Position numbers and translations under genes: made by a program
In this document: positions 34,517 to 43,912 of the stretch, piece after piece
How positions within the stretch are numbered: position 1 is the stretch's first letter
How the letters are laid out: every line of letters begins with the position of its first letter
Source: Halanaerobium saccharolyticum
Lineage (GTDB): Bacteria; Bacillota; Halanaerobiia; Halanaerobiales; Halanaerobiaceae
Direction of reading: 5' to 3'
Length of the DNA: 64,000 bases
NCBI RefSeq assembly: GCF_004362045.1
Contig: NZ_SNWX01000004.1
Coordinates: forward strand, 105,396-169,395
Notes under the pieces: model-generated
Databases searched by the model: none
The model's input: only the letters and a program-made list of their open reading frames with translations
Told to the model about the DNA's origin: nothing

Positions 34517-34553
34517 GGGCCGGGAAATTTATTTTTCCTGGCCCTATTTTTTT
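34517..34553 (+). terminator. Intrinsic terminator
   Basis: GGGCCGGGAAA pairs with TTTCCTGGCCC and eight T follow. Confidence 0.9.
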
Positions 34554-34623
34554 GTTTTAAAAGTGTACTTTGGATTTTGAAATGAATCTTGAAACAACAA
34601 AATAATAAGGAGGATTTTAAATT

Positions 34624-35607
34624 ATGAAAAAAATTCTTAGCTTAATAGTATTGGTATCATTACTTTTTGTTCTCACAGCTTCAGTTTCTGCTCAGGAGTA
34701 TACCTTAAGATACGGTCATGTTTTAAATGAAAGCCATCCTTTTCACGAAGGTTTTTTAAAAATGGCAGAACGAGTAGAAAAAAGAACTGATGGTGATCTG
34801 CAAATTCAGGTTTTCCCCAGCTCTCAATTGGGAGTAGAAGAAGATGTTTTAGAACAGCTGAGATCTGGAGTGCCCATAGCCTGGAATACTGATGCAGCAC
34901 GTTTAGGTACTTATGTGCCCGGGCTGGCAGTTGTTAACGCTCCCTATTTTGTTGATTCAATCGAGGAAGTTCAAAAACTCCGCCAGACTCCGACCATGCA
35001 AAAATGGGAAAAAGAACTGGCAGAAGAATATGGTATCAAAATACTTTCTTTCTCCTGGGTTCAGGGATTCAGGCATTTTATGACCAATACCCCTGTCAGA
35101 ACTCCCGAAGATCTGAATGGATTAAGAATCCGAACTCCACCCGCACCAATCTGGCATGAGTCAGTGGAAGCATTAGGTGCTGTGCCGACAGCAATGAATT
35201 TTGGCGATATTTATACCGGACTGCAGCAGGGATCTGTTGATGGAGCGGAATTGGTTTACAGTAATATTCCTGCTGGAAATTTATTTGAAGTTTTAGATTA
35301 TGTAAATGAAACCAGACATTTTTTATTAGTTAACTTTCAGGTGGTAAGTAATCAGTGGTTTGAAAGCCTCCCCGAAGCTTATCAGGAAGTTTTAGTAGAA
35401 GAATCTAATAGAGCTGGACTGGAAACTTCCCGGAAATTAGCCGAACAGACTGAGGAAATAAAGAAAACTGTCCAGGAAGAAGGAATGACAATTATAGAAG
35501 ATGTTGATCTGGAAGCATTTAGAGAGGCTGGAATGCAGGCCTATAAAGAATTAGATTTGATGGATGAGAGAGAGCAGATTTATAAAGAAATGGAAGCAAT
35601 AGAATAG
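34624..35607 (+). CDS. dctP: TRAP transporter solute-binding protein (DctP)
   Basis: A 327-residue secreted binding protein. A signal peptide covers about residues 1-24 (KKILSLIVLVSLLFVLTASVSA). Typical DctP features follow: LRYGHVLNESHPFHEG, the Arg-containing MTNTPVRTPEDLNGLRIRTPP that grips the carboxylate, and GDIYTGLQQGSVDGAE. It delivers an acidic sugar or acid to the DctQM pair encoded next. The genes downstream are for sugar-acid breakdown, which suggests an aldonate or uronate. ATG follows AAGGAGG. Confidence 0.93.
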   Translation: MKKILSLIVLVSLLFVLTASVSAQEYTLRYGHVLNESHPFHEGFLKMAERVEKRTDGDLQIQVFPSSQLGVEEDVLEQLRSGVPIAWNTDAARLGTYVPGLAVVNAPYFVDSIEEVQKLRQTPTMQKWEKELAEEYGIKILSFSWVQGFRHFMTNTPVRTPEDLNGLRIRTPPAPIWHESVEALGAVPTAMNFGDIYTGLQQGSVDGAELVYSNIPAGNLFEVLDYVNETRHFLLVNFQVVSNQWFESLPEAYQEVLVEESNRAGLETSRKLAEQTEEIKKTVQEEGMTIIEDVDLEAFREAGMQAYKELDLMDEREQIYKEMEAIE

Positions 35608-35623
35608 AAATAAATAATGTTAT

Positions 35624-35645
35624 CCCCGGTCAAATCTGGCCGGGG
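35624..35645 (+). promoter_or_regulatory. Hairpin between dctP and dctQ
   Basis: CCCCGG (35624-35629) pairs with CCGGGG (35640-35645). There is little T-run; it is probably a stability or partial termination element that keeps binding-protein mRNA above permease mRNA. Confidence 0.65.
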
Positions 35646-35664
35646 TTCTTAAGGAGGTTTAGAG

Positions 35665-36192
35665 TTGGAGACTGCAAAAATTATTTATAATAAGATCTGC
35701 CAGATTGAAAAGATGATTTCAGGTATATTCTTAGTTTTGATTATGGTAATTGTATTTCTGTCGGCTATTGGCAGAGCAGTAGGGCATCCTTTAAATTGGG
35801 CAATTGATATTTCTGCTTTTCTTTTTGCCTGGACGGCATTTTTTAGTGCGGATGTTGCGATGCGCCAGGATAGACACTTAAGTGTTAAATATATTGTTTT
35901 AAAACTACCCGAAAAGATTCAGTACTATATTACTTTAGCAAATTACTTAATTATTGTTGTTTTTCTGGGTTACCTGATTAGATTTGGATTTATTCAAACT
36001 TATAATACTAGATTTAGAACCTTCCAGGGTATTCCGGAACTCAGTTATGCCTGGGCAACACTCAGTGTTCCAGTCGGTTCAATTTTATTATTAATTTCTA
36101 CGATTGTTAAGCTGCATCATGTCTATAAGTCAAAAGAGGCAGCCTCTGTTAAAATGGAAAATAAAGAAAAGGTTGATCAATTAAGTGATTAA
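35665..36192 (+). CDS. dctQ: TRAP transporter small permease (DctQ)
   Basis: A 175-residue membrane protein with four membrane segments (SGIFLVLIMVIVFLSAIGRA, DISAFLFAWTAFFSADVA, YYITLANYLIIVVFLGYLI, SVPVGSILLLISTIVKL). It is the small subunit of the sodium- or proton-coupled TRAP permease. The start is TTG at 35665, 7 bases after AAGGAGG. A charged tail (KMENKEKVDQLSD) ends the protein. Confidence 0.9.
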   Translation: METAKIIYNKICQIEKMISGIFLVLIMVIVFLSAIGRAVGHPLNWAIDISAFLFAWTAFFSADVAMRQDRHLSVKYIVLKLPEKIQYYITLANYLIIVVFLGYLIRFGFIQTYNTRFRTFQGIPELSYAWATLSVPVGSILLLISTIVKLHHVYKSKEAASVKMENKEKVDQLSD

Positions 36193-36211
36193 TTTAGGGG
36201 GAAGATAATAG

Positions 36212-37492
36212 ATGCTGGAAGTAATAATTATATTTGCAATATTTCTAATGATGGGGATGCCCGTTGCTTTTGCGATTGGAATTTCTGGATTTTTCTTTTT
36301 CATGCAGGAGCCGGCACTGCCCTATACAATGCCAGTGCAATTAGTTTTGTCAGAAACTCAGAGTTTTACCCTGCTGGCAATACCGATGTTTATGTTAGCC
36401 GGAAATTTATTAAATAATACAGGAATTACGACTAGATTATTAGATTTAGCCTCAGTCTTAGCAGGACATTTATATGGCACCCTGGCCCAGGTTACGGTGG
36501 TTTTAAGTACCTTGATGGGAGGAGTATCCGGATCTGCAATTGCTGATTCTTCCATGCAGGCCAGAATTTTAGGACCTGATATGACAAAACAGGGGTATAA
36601 AAAGGGTTATTCAGCGGCAATTATAGGTTTTTCGGCCCTGATCTGTATAGCAGTTCCACCGGGGATTGGTCTGGTTCTTTATGGGAACATTGGTGAAATA
36701 TCAATTGGAAGACTTTTTACAGGAGGAATAGTACCCGGCTTAATGATGATGGCTTTTTTAATGGCTGCAGTTACCATCACCGCCAGAAAAAAGGGTTATA
36801 CTCCGGAAAGAGAAAAAATGGCCTCGATTGATGAAATCATCCCAACATTTATTAAAAGTATCTGGGCCCTTTTATTTCCGGTAATTTTAATTGTAGGTTT
36901 AAGATTTGGTTTAATGACTCCCTCAGAGGCCGGATCTTTTGCCGCAGTTTATGCAATTGCAATTGGGGTTTTTATTTATAGAGAACTGAGCTGGCAGAGA
37001 TTTATTGATTCAGTTAGGGACACAATTGGTGATGTTGGAATGATAATCTTTTTAATATCCCTCTCATCACTATTTAGCTATGGAATCGTCTGGGACAGAA
37101 TACCTGTGATTTTAACAAATTTTTTGTTAAATATTAGTGACAGTCCGCAAATAATATTTTTAATAATCCTCACATTTTTATTTTTCCTGGGAATGTTTAT
37201 TGACTCAACAGTAATAATTTTACTTTTAACCTCAATTCTGGTGCCAGTGATTACCAGAATTGGCATTGATCCTGTGCATTTTGGAGTAGTGATGGTTATA
37301 ACCTGTGCTATGGGATTACTGACACCTCCGGTGGGGGTTGCAATGTATTCGGTTTGTTCGGTGATGGAATGCTCAGTTGGTGAATATATGAAAGAAAGTT
37401 ATCCCTTTTTATTAGCATTATTTGCAGTAATAATTTTGTTGGTGTTTTTTCCTCAACTGGTAATCTTTTTACCTAATTTGATTTTCAACTAA
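36212..37492 (+). CDS. dctM: TRAP transporter large permease (DctM)
   Basis: A 426-residue membrane protein of about 12 segments with DctM signatures: MGMPVAFAIGISG, LTLLAIPMFMLAGNLLN-like phrase near 50, GGVSGSAIADSSM and PPVGVAMYSVCSV near the end. It forms the ion-coupled channel with DctQ. The start ATG follows AGGGGGAAG. It completes one full TRAP system with the two genes before it. Confidence 0.93.
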   Translation: MLEVIIIFAIFLMMGMPVAFAIGISGFFFFMQEPALPYTMPVQLVLSETQSFTLLAIPMFMLAGNLLNNTGITTRLLDLASVLAGHLYGTLAQVTVVLSTLMGGVSGSAIADSSMQARILGPDMTKQGYKKGYSAAIIGFSALICIAVPPGIGLVLYGNIGEISIGRLFTGGIVPGLMMMAFLMAAVTITARKKGYTPEREKMASIDEIIPTFIKSIWALLFPVILIVGLRFGLMTPSEAGSFAAVYAIAIGVFIYRELSWQRFIDSVRDTIGDVGMIIFLISLSSLFSYGIVWDRIPVILTNFLLNISDSPQIIFLIILTFLFFLGMFIDSTVIILLLTSILVPVITRIGIDPVHFGVVMVITCAMGLLTPPVGVAMYSVCSVMECSVGEYMKESYPFLLALFAVIILLVFFPQLVIFLPNLIFN

Positions 37493-37540
37493 GATAATTT
37501 GAAATTAAGATCTGATTTGAGCTTAGGAAAGGAGATTTAA

Positions 37541-38281
37541 ATGGAAATTAAAGTTGCAATTATAACGGGTGCTGTTAATGGAATTGGAAGAGCTATTGCT
37601 GATCGATTAGTGGAAAATGATTATACTGCAGTAATTTGTGATATTAACAAAGAGGAAGGTGAAAAATTAGAGGAAAAGAGTTCTGATCAGGAGGGAGAGT
37701 ACAGGTTTAAACACTGCAATGTGGCCAAAGAAGATGATGTAAAACGAGTAGTTAATGAAGTTAGGGAAGAATACGGCAGGATTGATGCTCTGGTAAATAA
37801 TGCGGGGATTATTAAAAGAAGAGATGGTGAAAAAATAAGTATAGCTGACTGGGACCAGGTTTTTGCAGTTAATTGCAGAGGAGCATTTTTATTCTGTAAA
37901 TATTTACGGCCTGCATTTAAAAAACAAAAAGAGGGAAGAATTGTAAACATTTCTTCTATCGCGGCTAAAATGGGTGACATAACTTCTGCTCCGGGATATG
38001 GTCCTTCAAAAGCAGCAGTTGATGGAATAACTAAAACATTTGCCAGAGATTTAGCTCCTTATAATGTAACAGTTAATGGAGTTGCCCCTCATGCAATAGA
38101 AACTGATATGAGTTCAGAGTGGTCAGCAGAAAAAAGAGAGAGAATAATTTCTGAGATTCCGCTTAAGAGGCTGGGCCAGCCGGAAGATGTTGCAGGTGCT
38201 GTAAGTTTCCTATTATCAGATGCTGCTGGTTTTATCACTGGCGAAATAATTGATGTCAATGGTGGATTTCTGATGGATTAA
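37541..38281 (+). CDS. SDR-family oxidoreductase
   Basis: A 246-residue short-chain dehydrogenase. It has a cofactor-binding GAVNGIGRA near residue 10, the NNAG motif (LVNNAGI) and the catalytic Ser and YxxxK (NISSIAA, YGPSKAA). It uses NAD(P) to oxidise a hydroxyl of the imported sugar acid or a reduced intermediate. Placed after the TRAP genes with a GGAGAT ribosome site, it likely belongs to the same operon. Glucose/gluconate 5-dehydrogenase-like enzymes are the closest guess. Confidence 0.88.
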   Translation: MEIKVAIITGAVNGIGRAIADRLVENDYTAVICDINKEEGEKLEEKSSDQEGEYRFKHCNVAKEDDVKRVVNEVREEYGRIDALVNNAGIIKRRDGEKISIADWDQVFAVNCRGAFLFCKYLRPAFKKQKEGRIVNISSIAAKMGDITSAPGYGPSKAAVDGITKTFARDLAPYNVTVNGVAPHAIETDMSSEWSAEKRERIISEIPLKRLGQPEDVAGAVSFLLSDAAGFITGEIIDVNGGFLMD

Positions 38282-38327
38282 TTATTCAATAGAAAAATAA
38301 ATGGAATAACCTATAGGAGGAATAAAG

Positions 38328-39278
38328 TTGTCAGAAAAAATTTTGATTACCCCAAAATCATATTACAAAATTAGAGATAAAATGATGCCGCTGCCTGGAG
38401 ATTATCAGCCTATTTTTAATGATACGGGTAAAACCTTTACTGAAAAACAGATGCTCAATTTAGCTGAAGATGTGGTGGGAATCATAATCGGTGTTGATCC
38501 GATAAGCAGAAAGGTAATTGAAAATGCTTCAAAACTAAAAGCAATTTCTAAATACGGTGTCGGAATGGATAATATTGATCTGGAAGCTGCCAGAAATAAA
38601 AATATTAAACTGGATAATACTCCGGGCACCAATAATGTATCTGTAGCGGAGTTAGCTCTGGGCCTGATTTTTGCAGCCGCCCGTAATATTCCTCAGGCAG
38701 TTACTTCTGTCAAAGAGGGAGAATGGAAGCGGATCAAGGGTACAGAATTGACTGATAAGACTTTAGGCTTAATGGGCTGTGGAAAAATTGGCCGAGAAGT
38801 GGTAAAGAGAGCTGCCGGAATATTTAAGTCCATTCAAGTCTATGACCCTTATTTTGATGATAATGATTTTATTAAAAAATATAAGCTGCTGATGCTGGAT
38901 AAGGACAGGCTGCTGCAGGAAGCAGATTTTGTCTCCCTGCATCTGCCGCTAAATAAAGAAACAGAAAATTTCATTTCCAGAAAAGAACTTTCATTAATGA
39001 AAGGTGATGCTGTGTTGGTCAATACTTCCCGGGGAGGCCTAATTGATGAAGCTGAGTTATATAAAGCACTAAAGAATAATGAGCTTGGAGCAGCAGCCTG
39101 TGATGTTTTTTCGGAAGAACCTCCAGGTAAACATCAATTGTTAGAACTTGATAATTTTCTGCTGACTCCTCACATGGGTGCCAATACAAAAGAGGCAGTG
39201 GAAAAAATGGCGGCTGCTGCCACCAGAAATTTAATTGCAATGCTAGAGGACAATTCAGCAGGAGGTGTTAAAAATTAA
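38328..39278 (+). CDS. D-2-hydroxyacid dehydrogenase (phosphoglycerate dehydrogenase type)
   Basis: A 316-residue protein. It has SKYGVGMDNIDLEAA, the NAD-binding GLMGCGKIGREVVKRA, the active-site Arg region (VNTSRGGLIDEAELY) and the catalytic His (LLTPHMGANT). TTG 38328 is used, 7 bases after AGGAGG. It interconverts a 2-keto acid and a D-2-hydroxy acid with NAD. Beside a racemase-like gene it may handle a hydroxy-acid form of the substrate. Its end overlaps the next gene. Confidence 0.88.
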   Translation: MSEKILITPKSYYKIRDKMMPLPGDYQPIFNDTGKTFTEKQMLNLAEDVVGIIIGVDPISRKVIENASKLKAISKYGVGMDNIDLEAARNKNIKLDNTPGTNNVSVAELALGLIFAAARNIPQAVTSVKEGEWKRIKGTELTDKTLGLMGCGKIGREVVKRAAGIFKSIQVYDPYFDDNDFIKKYKLLMLDKDRLLQEADFVSLHLPLNKETENFISRKELSLMKGDAVLVNTSRGGLIDEAELYKALKNNELGAAACDVFSEEPPGKHQLLELDNFLLTPHMGANTKEAVEKMAAAATRNLIAMLEDNSAGGVKN

Positions 39279-40569
39279 TAATAAAAGTTTAGTTTTAGAA
39301 AGAAATTCTGCTTCGAAAAAAATATCGACTGCAGAAGAAAAAGAGCTTTTAAGAAAATATACAGCCCAAATTTCTTCTAAAATTAAAAATATAATCATTA
39401 TCCCGCCAGATTACACCCGGAAACACTCGGGTTCGGGTAGACTGACCAGAGAATTATATCAACTTTTAAAAGCTGACCATCGAGTTGATGTTATGCCGGC
39501 CCTGGGGACACATAAAGCAATGACAGAGCAGGAAATAAGGGATATGTTTGGGCAAGAAATTCCACTTGAGAATTTTTTGGTTCACGATTTTAAAAATGAT
39601 ATTCAGAAAATAGGAGAAATCCCGGATAATTTTGTTGAAACAATCTCTGAAGGAAAGTTAAAAAGATCAATCGAGGTCAAGATAAATAAAAGACTGGTTA
39701 ATGGAGAATATGATCTTGTAATTTCGGTTGGTCAGGTTTTGCCTCATGGAGTTGTGGGGATGTCAAATTTCAATAAAAATATTTTTGTGGGCTGTGGTGG
39801 CGCGGAAATGATAAATGTTTCTCACTATCTGGGTGCTGTTTATGGAATAGAGCGTTTACTTGGCAGAGGGGAGACTCCTGTCAGAAAATTATATGATTAT
39901 GCGGAAGATATCTTCTTAAAAAATGTAGATGTTGATTATATTTTAACTGTTAATTCTACCGAAGTGAATAAAGAGACCGGAACGACTGATCTGCTGGGCC
40001 TTTATCTTGGTCGAGATCAAGATATATTTAAGTGGGCAGTTAAATTAAGTCAGCGGCACAATATAACTCAAGTGTCGGAGCCCCTGGAAAAAGTAGTTGT
40101 TTATATGGACGAAAAAGAATTTAAATCTACCTGGTTAAGCTGTAAGGCAATTTATCGGACCAGACTGGCGATAGCTGATGGAGGAGAGCTGATTGTAATT
40201 GCTCCGGGCTTAAAAGAATTTGGAGAATACGAAGAGGTAGATCAGCTAATTAGAAAATATGGGTATCGAGGTAGTAAACTAATCAGGAAAGAAGTTGAGA
40301 ATAATGCTGATCTAAAAAATAATTTATCAGCAGCAGCCCACTTAATCCACGGTTCAACTGAAGGTAGATTTGAAGTCACTTTTGCGACTGATAAATTGAG
40401 CCGCGAGGAGGTTGAGGGGGTAAATCACAGTTATTTACCTCTGGATAAAGCGCTGGCCCGCTACCCAATTTCTCAATTTGATTCCGGGTTTAATACTCTG
40501 ATTAATGCCGAACGGGTCTATTATATTGACAACCCAACAACAGGACTCTGGACCTCACAGGCCCTTTAA
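39265..40569 (+). CDS. Lactate racemase LarA-like protein (DUF2088)
   Basis: A protein of about 430 residues with LarA features: PPDYTRKHSGSGR, PALGTHKAMTEQEIRDMFG, and cofactor-anchoring residues in VLPHGVVGMSNFNKN and NVSHYLGA (His, Lys, His). LarA uses a nickel-pincer nucleotide to racemise hydroxy acids; related enzymes epimerise sugar acids. No cofactor genes (larB, larC, larE) are in the window. The start is unclear: GTG 39265 overlaps the AGGAGG site, and a non-standard ATT at 39274 would be at ideal spacing. Context favours epimerisation of the imported sugar acid. Confidence 0.85.
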   Translation: MLKINNKSLVLERNSASKKISTAEEKELLRKYTAQISSKIKNIIIIPPDYTRKHSGSGRLTRELYQLLKADHRVDVMPALGTHKAMTEQEIRDMFGQEIPLENFLVHDFKNDIQKIGEIPDNFVETISEGKLKRSIEVKINKRLVNGEYDLVISVGQVLPHGVVGMSNFNKNIFVGCGGAEMINVSHYLGAVYGIERLLGRGETPVRKLYDYAEDIFLKNVDVDYILTVNSTEVNKETGTTDLLGLYLGRDQDIFKWAVKLSQRHNITQVSEPLEKVVVYMDEKEFKSTWLSCKAIYRTRLAIADGGELIVIAPGLKEFGEYEEVDQLIRKYGYRGSKLIRKEVENNADLKNNLSAAAHLIHGSTEGRFEVTFATDKLSREEVEGVNHSYLPLDKALARYPISQFDSGFNTLINAERVYYIDNPTTGLWTSQAL

Positions 40570-40723
40570 TTTATCCGGAATCAGGATAAAAATAATTCAG
40601 CTGAAATCAGGACAGGACTGGAATCAAGATAAAATTGAAATCAGGATAAAACTGAAAATAGGATAAGAATAGATTGATTGGAGATAGACAGATTAAATTA
40701 GTAATTAAATGAGGAGGAGTAAA

Positions 40724-41539
40724 ATGGATATTTTTGATATTAAAGATAAAGTTGCGGTAATAACCGGTGCCGGTGGAATTTTATGCAGTAAAATTGCGAT
40801 TGAACTTGCTAATCAGGGAGCTAAAATTGCGCTTTTAGATATTAATCTGGATAATGCATTAGAAGTTGCAGCTGAGATTAAAGACAATGGCGGGGAGGCT
40901 TTAGCAATCAAGACAGATGTTTTAAATAAAGAGAGTTTAAAAAATGCCCGCCAGGAAGTCTTAGATAAATTTGGCAGAGTGGAGATCCTGATTAATGGTG
41001 CGGGCGGCAATAAAAAAGAGGCAACTACCAGTGAAGAGGTTGATTTCTTTAATTTACCCCAGGATGCCATAAAATGGGTCTTTAATCTTAATTTTTTAGG
41101 TACTGTTTTAGCTTCCCAGGTTTTCGGAGAAGAAATTGCTGCTAATGATAAAGGAAGTATTATAAATATTTCTTCGATGGCGGCTATTAGTCCTCTAACT
41201 AAAACTATTGCTTATTCGGCAGCTAAAGCTGCTGTTAGCAATTTTACCCAGTGGCTGGCAGTTGATTTAAACCAGAATTTTTCTGAAAATATCAGAGTAA
41301 ACGCAATTGCTCCTGGATTTTTGTTAACAACTCAGAATAAGTATTTACTGATTGACCAGGAAACAGGAGAGGAGACCGAAAGAGGTAAAAAAATTAAAAA
41401 TAATACTCCAATGAACCGTTACGGCAGCCCGGAAGAATTAATAGGAGCGGTAATCTGGCTGGCCTCAGATGCATCTTCTTTTGTAAATGGTTCAATTATA
41501 CCGATTGATGGTGGCTTTGCAGCTTACTCTGGAGTTTAA
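40724..41539 (+). CDS. SDR oxidoreductase, D-mannonate oxidoreductase-like
   Basis: A 271-residue short-chain dehydrogenase. It has GAGGILCSKIA at the cofactor site, INGAGG, ISSMAAISP and the catalytic YSAAKAA. The phrase FFNLPQDAIKWVFNLNFLGTVL is characteristic of the SDR group that reduces fructuronate to D-mannonate. ATG 40724 follows GAGGAGG; a longer frame to 40709 overlaps that site. With the kinase and aldolase that follow it supports a hexuronate/aldonate route. Confidence 0.88.
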   Translation: MDIFDIKDKVAVITGAGGILCSKIAIELANQGAKIALLDINLDNALEVAAEIKDNGGEALAIKTDVLNKESLKNARQEVLDKFGRVEILINGAGGNKKEATTSEEVDFFNLPQDAIKWVFNLNFLGTVLASQVFGEEIAANDKGSIINISSMAAISPLTKTIAYSAAKAAVSNFTQWLAVDLNQNFSENIRVNAIAPGFLLTTQNKYLLIDQETGEETERGKKIKNNTPMNRYGSPEELIGAVIWLASDASSFVNGSIIPIDGGFAAYSGV

Positions 41540-41563
41540 TATATATTTTAGAGGAGGTAAAAA

Positions 41564-43006
41564 ATGTACATTCTGGCTCTGGAGTTTAGTACTTCAGCTG
41601 TTAAAGTGACATTGTTTTCTCAGGAAAAGGGAATTATTAAAAACTTAAGCAAAAATTATGATGATACGATTGGAAATATGGAAAGACAGTCAGCGGAGGA
41701 ACTTTATAAATTTCTTATAAAGACGGCCGCTAAATTAATCAACGGCTTCACTAAAGCAGAAAAAAATAAAATTGAATTAATCACTCTGGTCAGCACCTGG
41801 CACAGTTTTCTGGTTTTAGATCAGGACAGAAAGCCGATTACTGATATTTTAACCTGGGCTGATACATCTGCCGGTGAGACAGTTTTAAAATACAGAGAAA
41901 ACAAAAAAATATCTCAGACGGTATATCAAAAAACTGGCTGTCCTGTTCACAGTATCTATCCGCTCTGGAAGTTTATCCATTTAGATAAAAGCAGTTTAAA
42001 GTTTGAGCGGCTATCTATTTCATCTAAGCCGGAATATATTTTCGAAAAATTAACTAAGCGCCGGGCAATTTCTTTAGCATCTGCTTCGGGAACCGGGTTG
42101 TTCAATATAAATAATCTTAACTGGGACCAGGATATACTTGATTTTGCCGGTCTCTCATCTGAACAGTTATCACCACTAAAAGAGTATGATTTTCGAGCTT
42201 CTTTAAGTAAAAAGGCCGCTCAAAAACTTGACTTAAAATCAGGACTGCCGGTCTTACTTCCCGGCCCGGATGGGGCTTTTAACCAGATAGCAGCCGGTGG
42301 TTTAAAATCTAAAATTATGACACTTTCAGTTGGAACCAGTGGTGCTCTCAGGGTTACATCAGATAAAGCTAAAATTCCGGACCAACCATCTACCTGGTGT
42401 TATTATGGTGCTGAAGGAAAAAGAATAGTCGGGGCAGCTACTTCTGGTGCCGGCAACTGTACTCAGTGGTTTAAAAAAAAGATAAAAGAAAATAATTCTA
42501 ATTTTGCTGAATTGGAAAAATCTATCGAGGATCTAAATAAAAAAGAAGCCCCGATTTTTCTGCCATTTATTTATGGTGAGAGATGTCCAGGCTGGCAGGA
42601 TAAGCGAAAAGCTCAGTTCTGTGAAATTAAAGGCAGCCATTTTTCAGCCGACCTTTATTATGCAGTTCTGGAGGGAGTTTTATTCAACCTTTATCAGTCA
42701 TATTTAATAATTGAAGAAATGGGTTTAAAACCTGAAAAGATCAGGATTTCTGGAGGTATTACAAATTCTGAGAAGTGGCTGCAGATGGCAGCTGATATTT
42801 TCGGAAGAAAACTAATAGTATCTAATTTTAAAGATTCTTCGACAATGGGATCGATTATTCTGGGACTTAATGCTTTAGGCTTAATTGATAAGCTAAGTGA
42901 TTATCAGCCAGAAGAAGGTAAAGTTATTGATTTTAATTCAGATCGACATCAATTTTATCAGTCACGATTTGAAAAATATAAATATTGGTATCAAAAAACT
43001 ATTTAA
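41564..43006 (+). CDS. FGGY-family carbohydrate kinase
   Basis: A 480-residue two-lobed sugar kinase. The N-terminus reads LALEFSTSAVKVTLFS (phosphate-binding loop) and the C-lobe has LLPGPDGAFNQIAAGG, LSVGTSGALRV and RISGGITNSEKWLQ. Members phosphorylate gluconate, xylulose and related sugars; gluconokinase-like use fits because a KDPG aldolase gene starts 12 bases after its stop. AGGAGGT precedes the ATG. Confidence 0.88.
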   Translation: MYILALEFSTSAVKVTLFSQEKGIIKNLSKNYDDTIGNMERQSAEELYKFLIKTAAKLINGFTKAEKNKIELITLVSTWHSFLVLDQDRKPITDILTWADTSAGETVLKYRENKKISQTVYQKTGCPVHSIYPLWKFIHLDKSSLKFERLSISSKPEYIFEKLTKRRAISLASASGTGLFNINNLNWDQDILDFAGLSSEQLSPLKEYDFRASLSKKAAQKLDLKSGLPVLLPGPDGAFNQIAAGGLKSKIMTLSVGTSGALRVTSDKAKIPDQPSTWCYYGAEGKRIVGAATSGAGNCTQWFKKKIKENNSNFAELEKSIEDLNKKEAPIFLPFIYGERCPGWQDKRKAQFCEIKGSHFSADLYYAVLEGVLFNLYQSYLIIEEMGLKPEKIRISGGITNSEKWLQMAADIFGRKLIVSNFKDSSTMGSIILGLNALGLIDKLSDYQPEEGKVIDFNSDRHQFYQSRFEKYKYWYQKTI

Positions 43007-43018
43007 AGGATGATTATA

Positions 43019-43654
43019 ATGAATACAATTAATAAACTGAAGGAGACAGGTATAGTTGCTGTTGTTAGAGCAGAAAATGCAGAAGAAGCGATTGAAATTG
43101 CAAAGGCAGTCAAAAAAGGTGGAATTAAGGGAATAGAGATTACAATGACAGTTCCCGGAGCAGTGGATGTGATTTCTGAATTAAGTCAGGAATTTAAAGA
43201 AGAGGATATCATAGTAGGAGCTGGTTCTGTCCTGGATGCCGAAACTGCCAGAGCCTGTATTCTGGCCGGGGCGGAATATATTGTCAGTCCCTCTTTTAGT
43301 AAAGAGATGGTTAGATTATGCAATCGGTATCAAAAGCCTGTAATACCGGGAGCAATGACAGTTACCGAAGTGATTACAGCTATGGAGGCAGGTGCTGATC
43401 TAGTTAAGATTTTTCCGGCCTCACTTTTTGGTCCAGAAATAATTAAGGCTATCAAAGGCCCGGTACCTCAGGCACCACTGCTGCCTACAGGTGGAGTCGA
43501 TCTGGATAATGTTGCTGAGTGGATAAAAGCCGGAAGTGCAGCGGTAGGAGTTGGAAGTTCCCTGACTGCTGGTGCTAAAACCGGAGATTTTGATAAAGTT
43601 ACTCAAACTGCGGCGGCTTTTATAGAGAAAATTAAAGAGGCTAGAGAAGCTTAG
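43019..43654 (+). CDS. eda: KDPG/KHG aldolase
   Basis: A 211-residue class I aldolase with VVRAENAEEAI, GIEITMTVPGAV (catalytic Glu), GAGSVLDAETA and the Schiff-base Lys in DLVKIFPASLFGP. It splits 2-keto-3-deoxy-6-phosphogluconate to pyruvate and glyceraldehyde 3-phosphate. ATG 43019 follows AAAGGATG. As last gene of the operon it supplies the end step of the Entner-Doudoroff-type route. No separate KDG dehydratase was seen in the cluster. Confidence 0.93.
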   Translation: MNTINKLKETGIVAVVRAENAEEAIEIAKAVKKGGIKGIEITMTVPGAVDVISELSQEFKEEDIIVGAGSVLDAETARACILAGAEYIVSPSFSKEMVRLCNRYQKPVIPGAMTVTEVITAMEAGADLVKIFPASLFGPEIIKAIKGPVPQAPLLPTGGVDLDNVAEWIKAGSAAVGVGSSLTAGAKTGDFDKVTQTAAAFIEKIKEAREA

Positions 43655-43740
43655 CTCTAAGATAATATATAAAAGCTAAGTCCTAATATCAAACTGCGGC
43701 ATAAATATTATTGATAAATCTAATTGAATAGAAACTGGAA

Positions 43741-43779
43741 TCCTGCTGTTTTCTGTAATTTTTAAACGGCAGGATTTTT
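43741..43779 (+). terminator. Intrinsic terminator
   Basis: TCCTGCTGTTT pairs with AAACGGCAGGA and five T follow. Confidence 0.88.
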
Positions 43780-43864
43780 ATAATATAGTTTATCGAATTC
43801 ATATTAATAAAATAATTTTAAAAAAATTCTATTTTTTTGCAGGAGATTTTGATTTAGTGTTGAA

Positions 43865-43885
43865 TTAATTAATTAGGTTAACTAA
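43865..43885 (+). promoter_or_regulatory. ROK operator, copy 1
   Basis: A 21-bp A/T-rich site with core TTAGGTTAACTAA directly upstream of the ROK gene. Its exact reverse complement is at 46721-46741. ROK repressors of Firmicutes bind similar TTAGTTx-type sites. Confidence 0.75.
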
Positions 43886-43912
43886 TAAATAATACAAATT
43901 AGGTGATTATAT

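Noticed and set aside
39265-39280. ATT as certain start codon of the LarA-like gene
   Set aside because: Spacing is ideal but ATT starts are rare; left as a possibility only.
40570-40700. Repetitive CAGGATAAAA/AATCAGGAT stretch considered as a repeat array
   Set aside because: Short degenerate repeats of 10-20 bases with no structure or spacers; probably simple-sequence expansion between genes.
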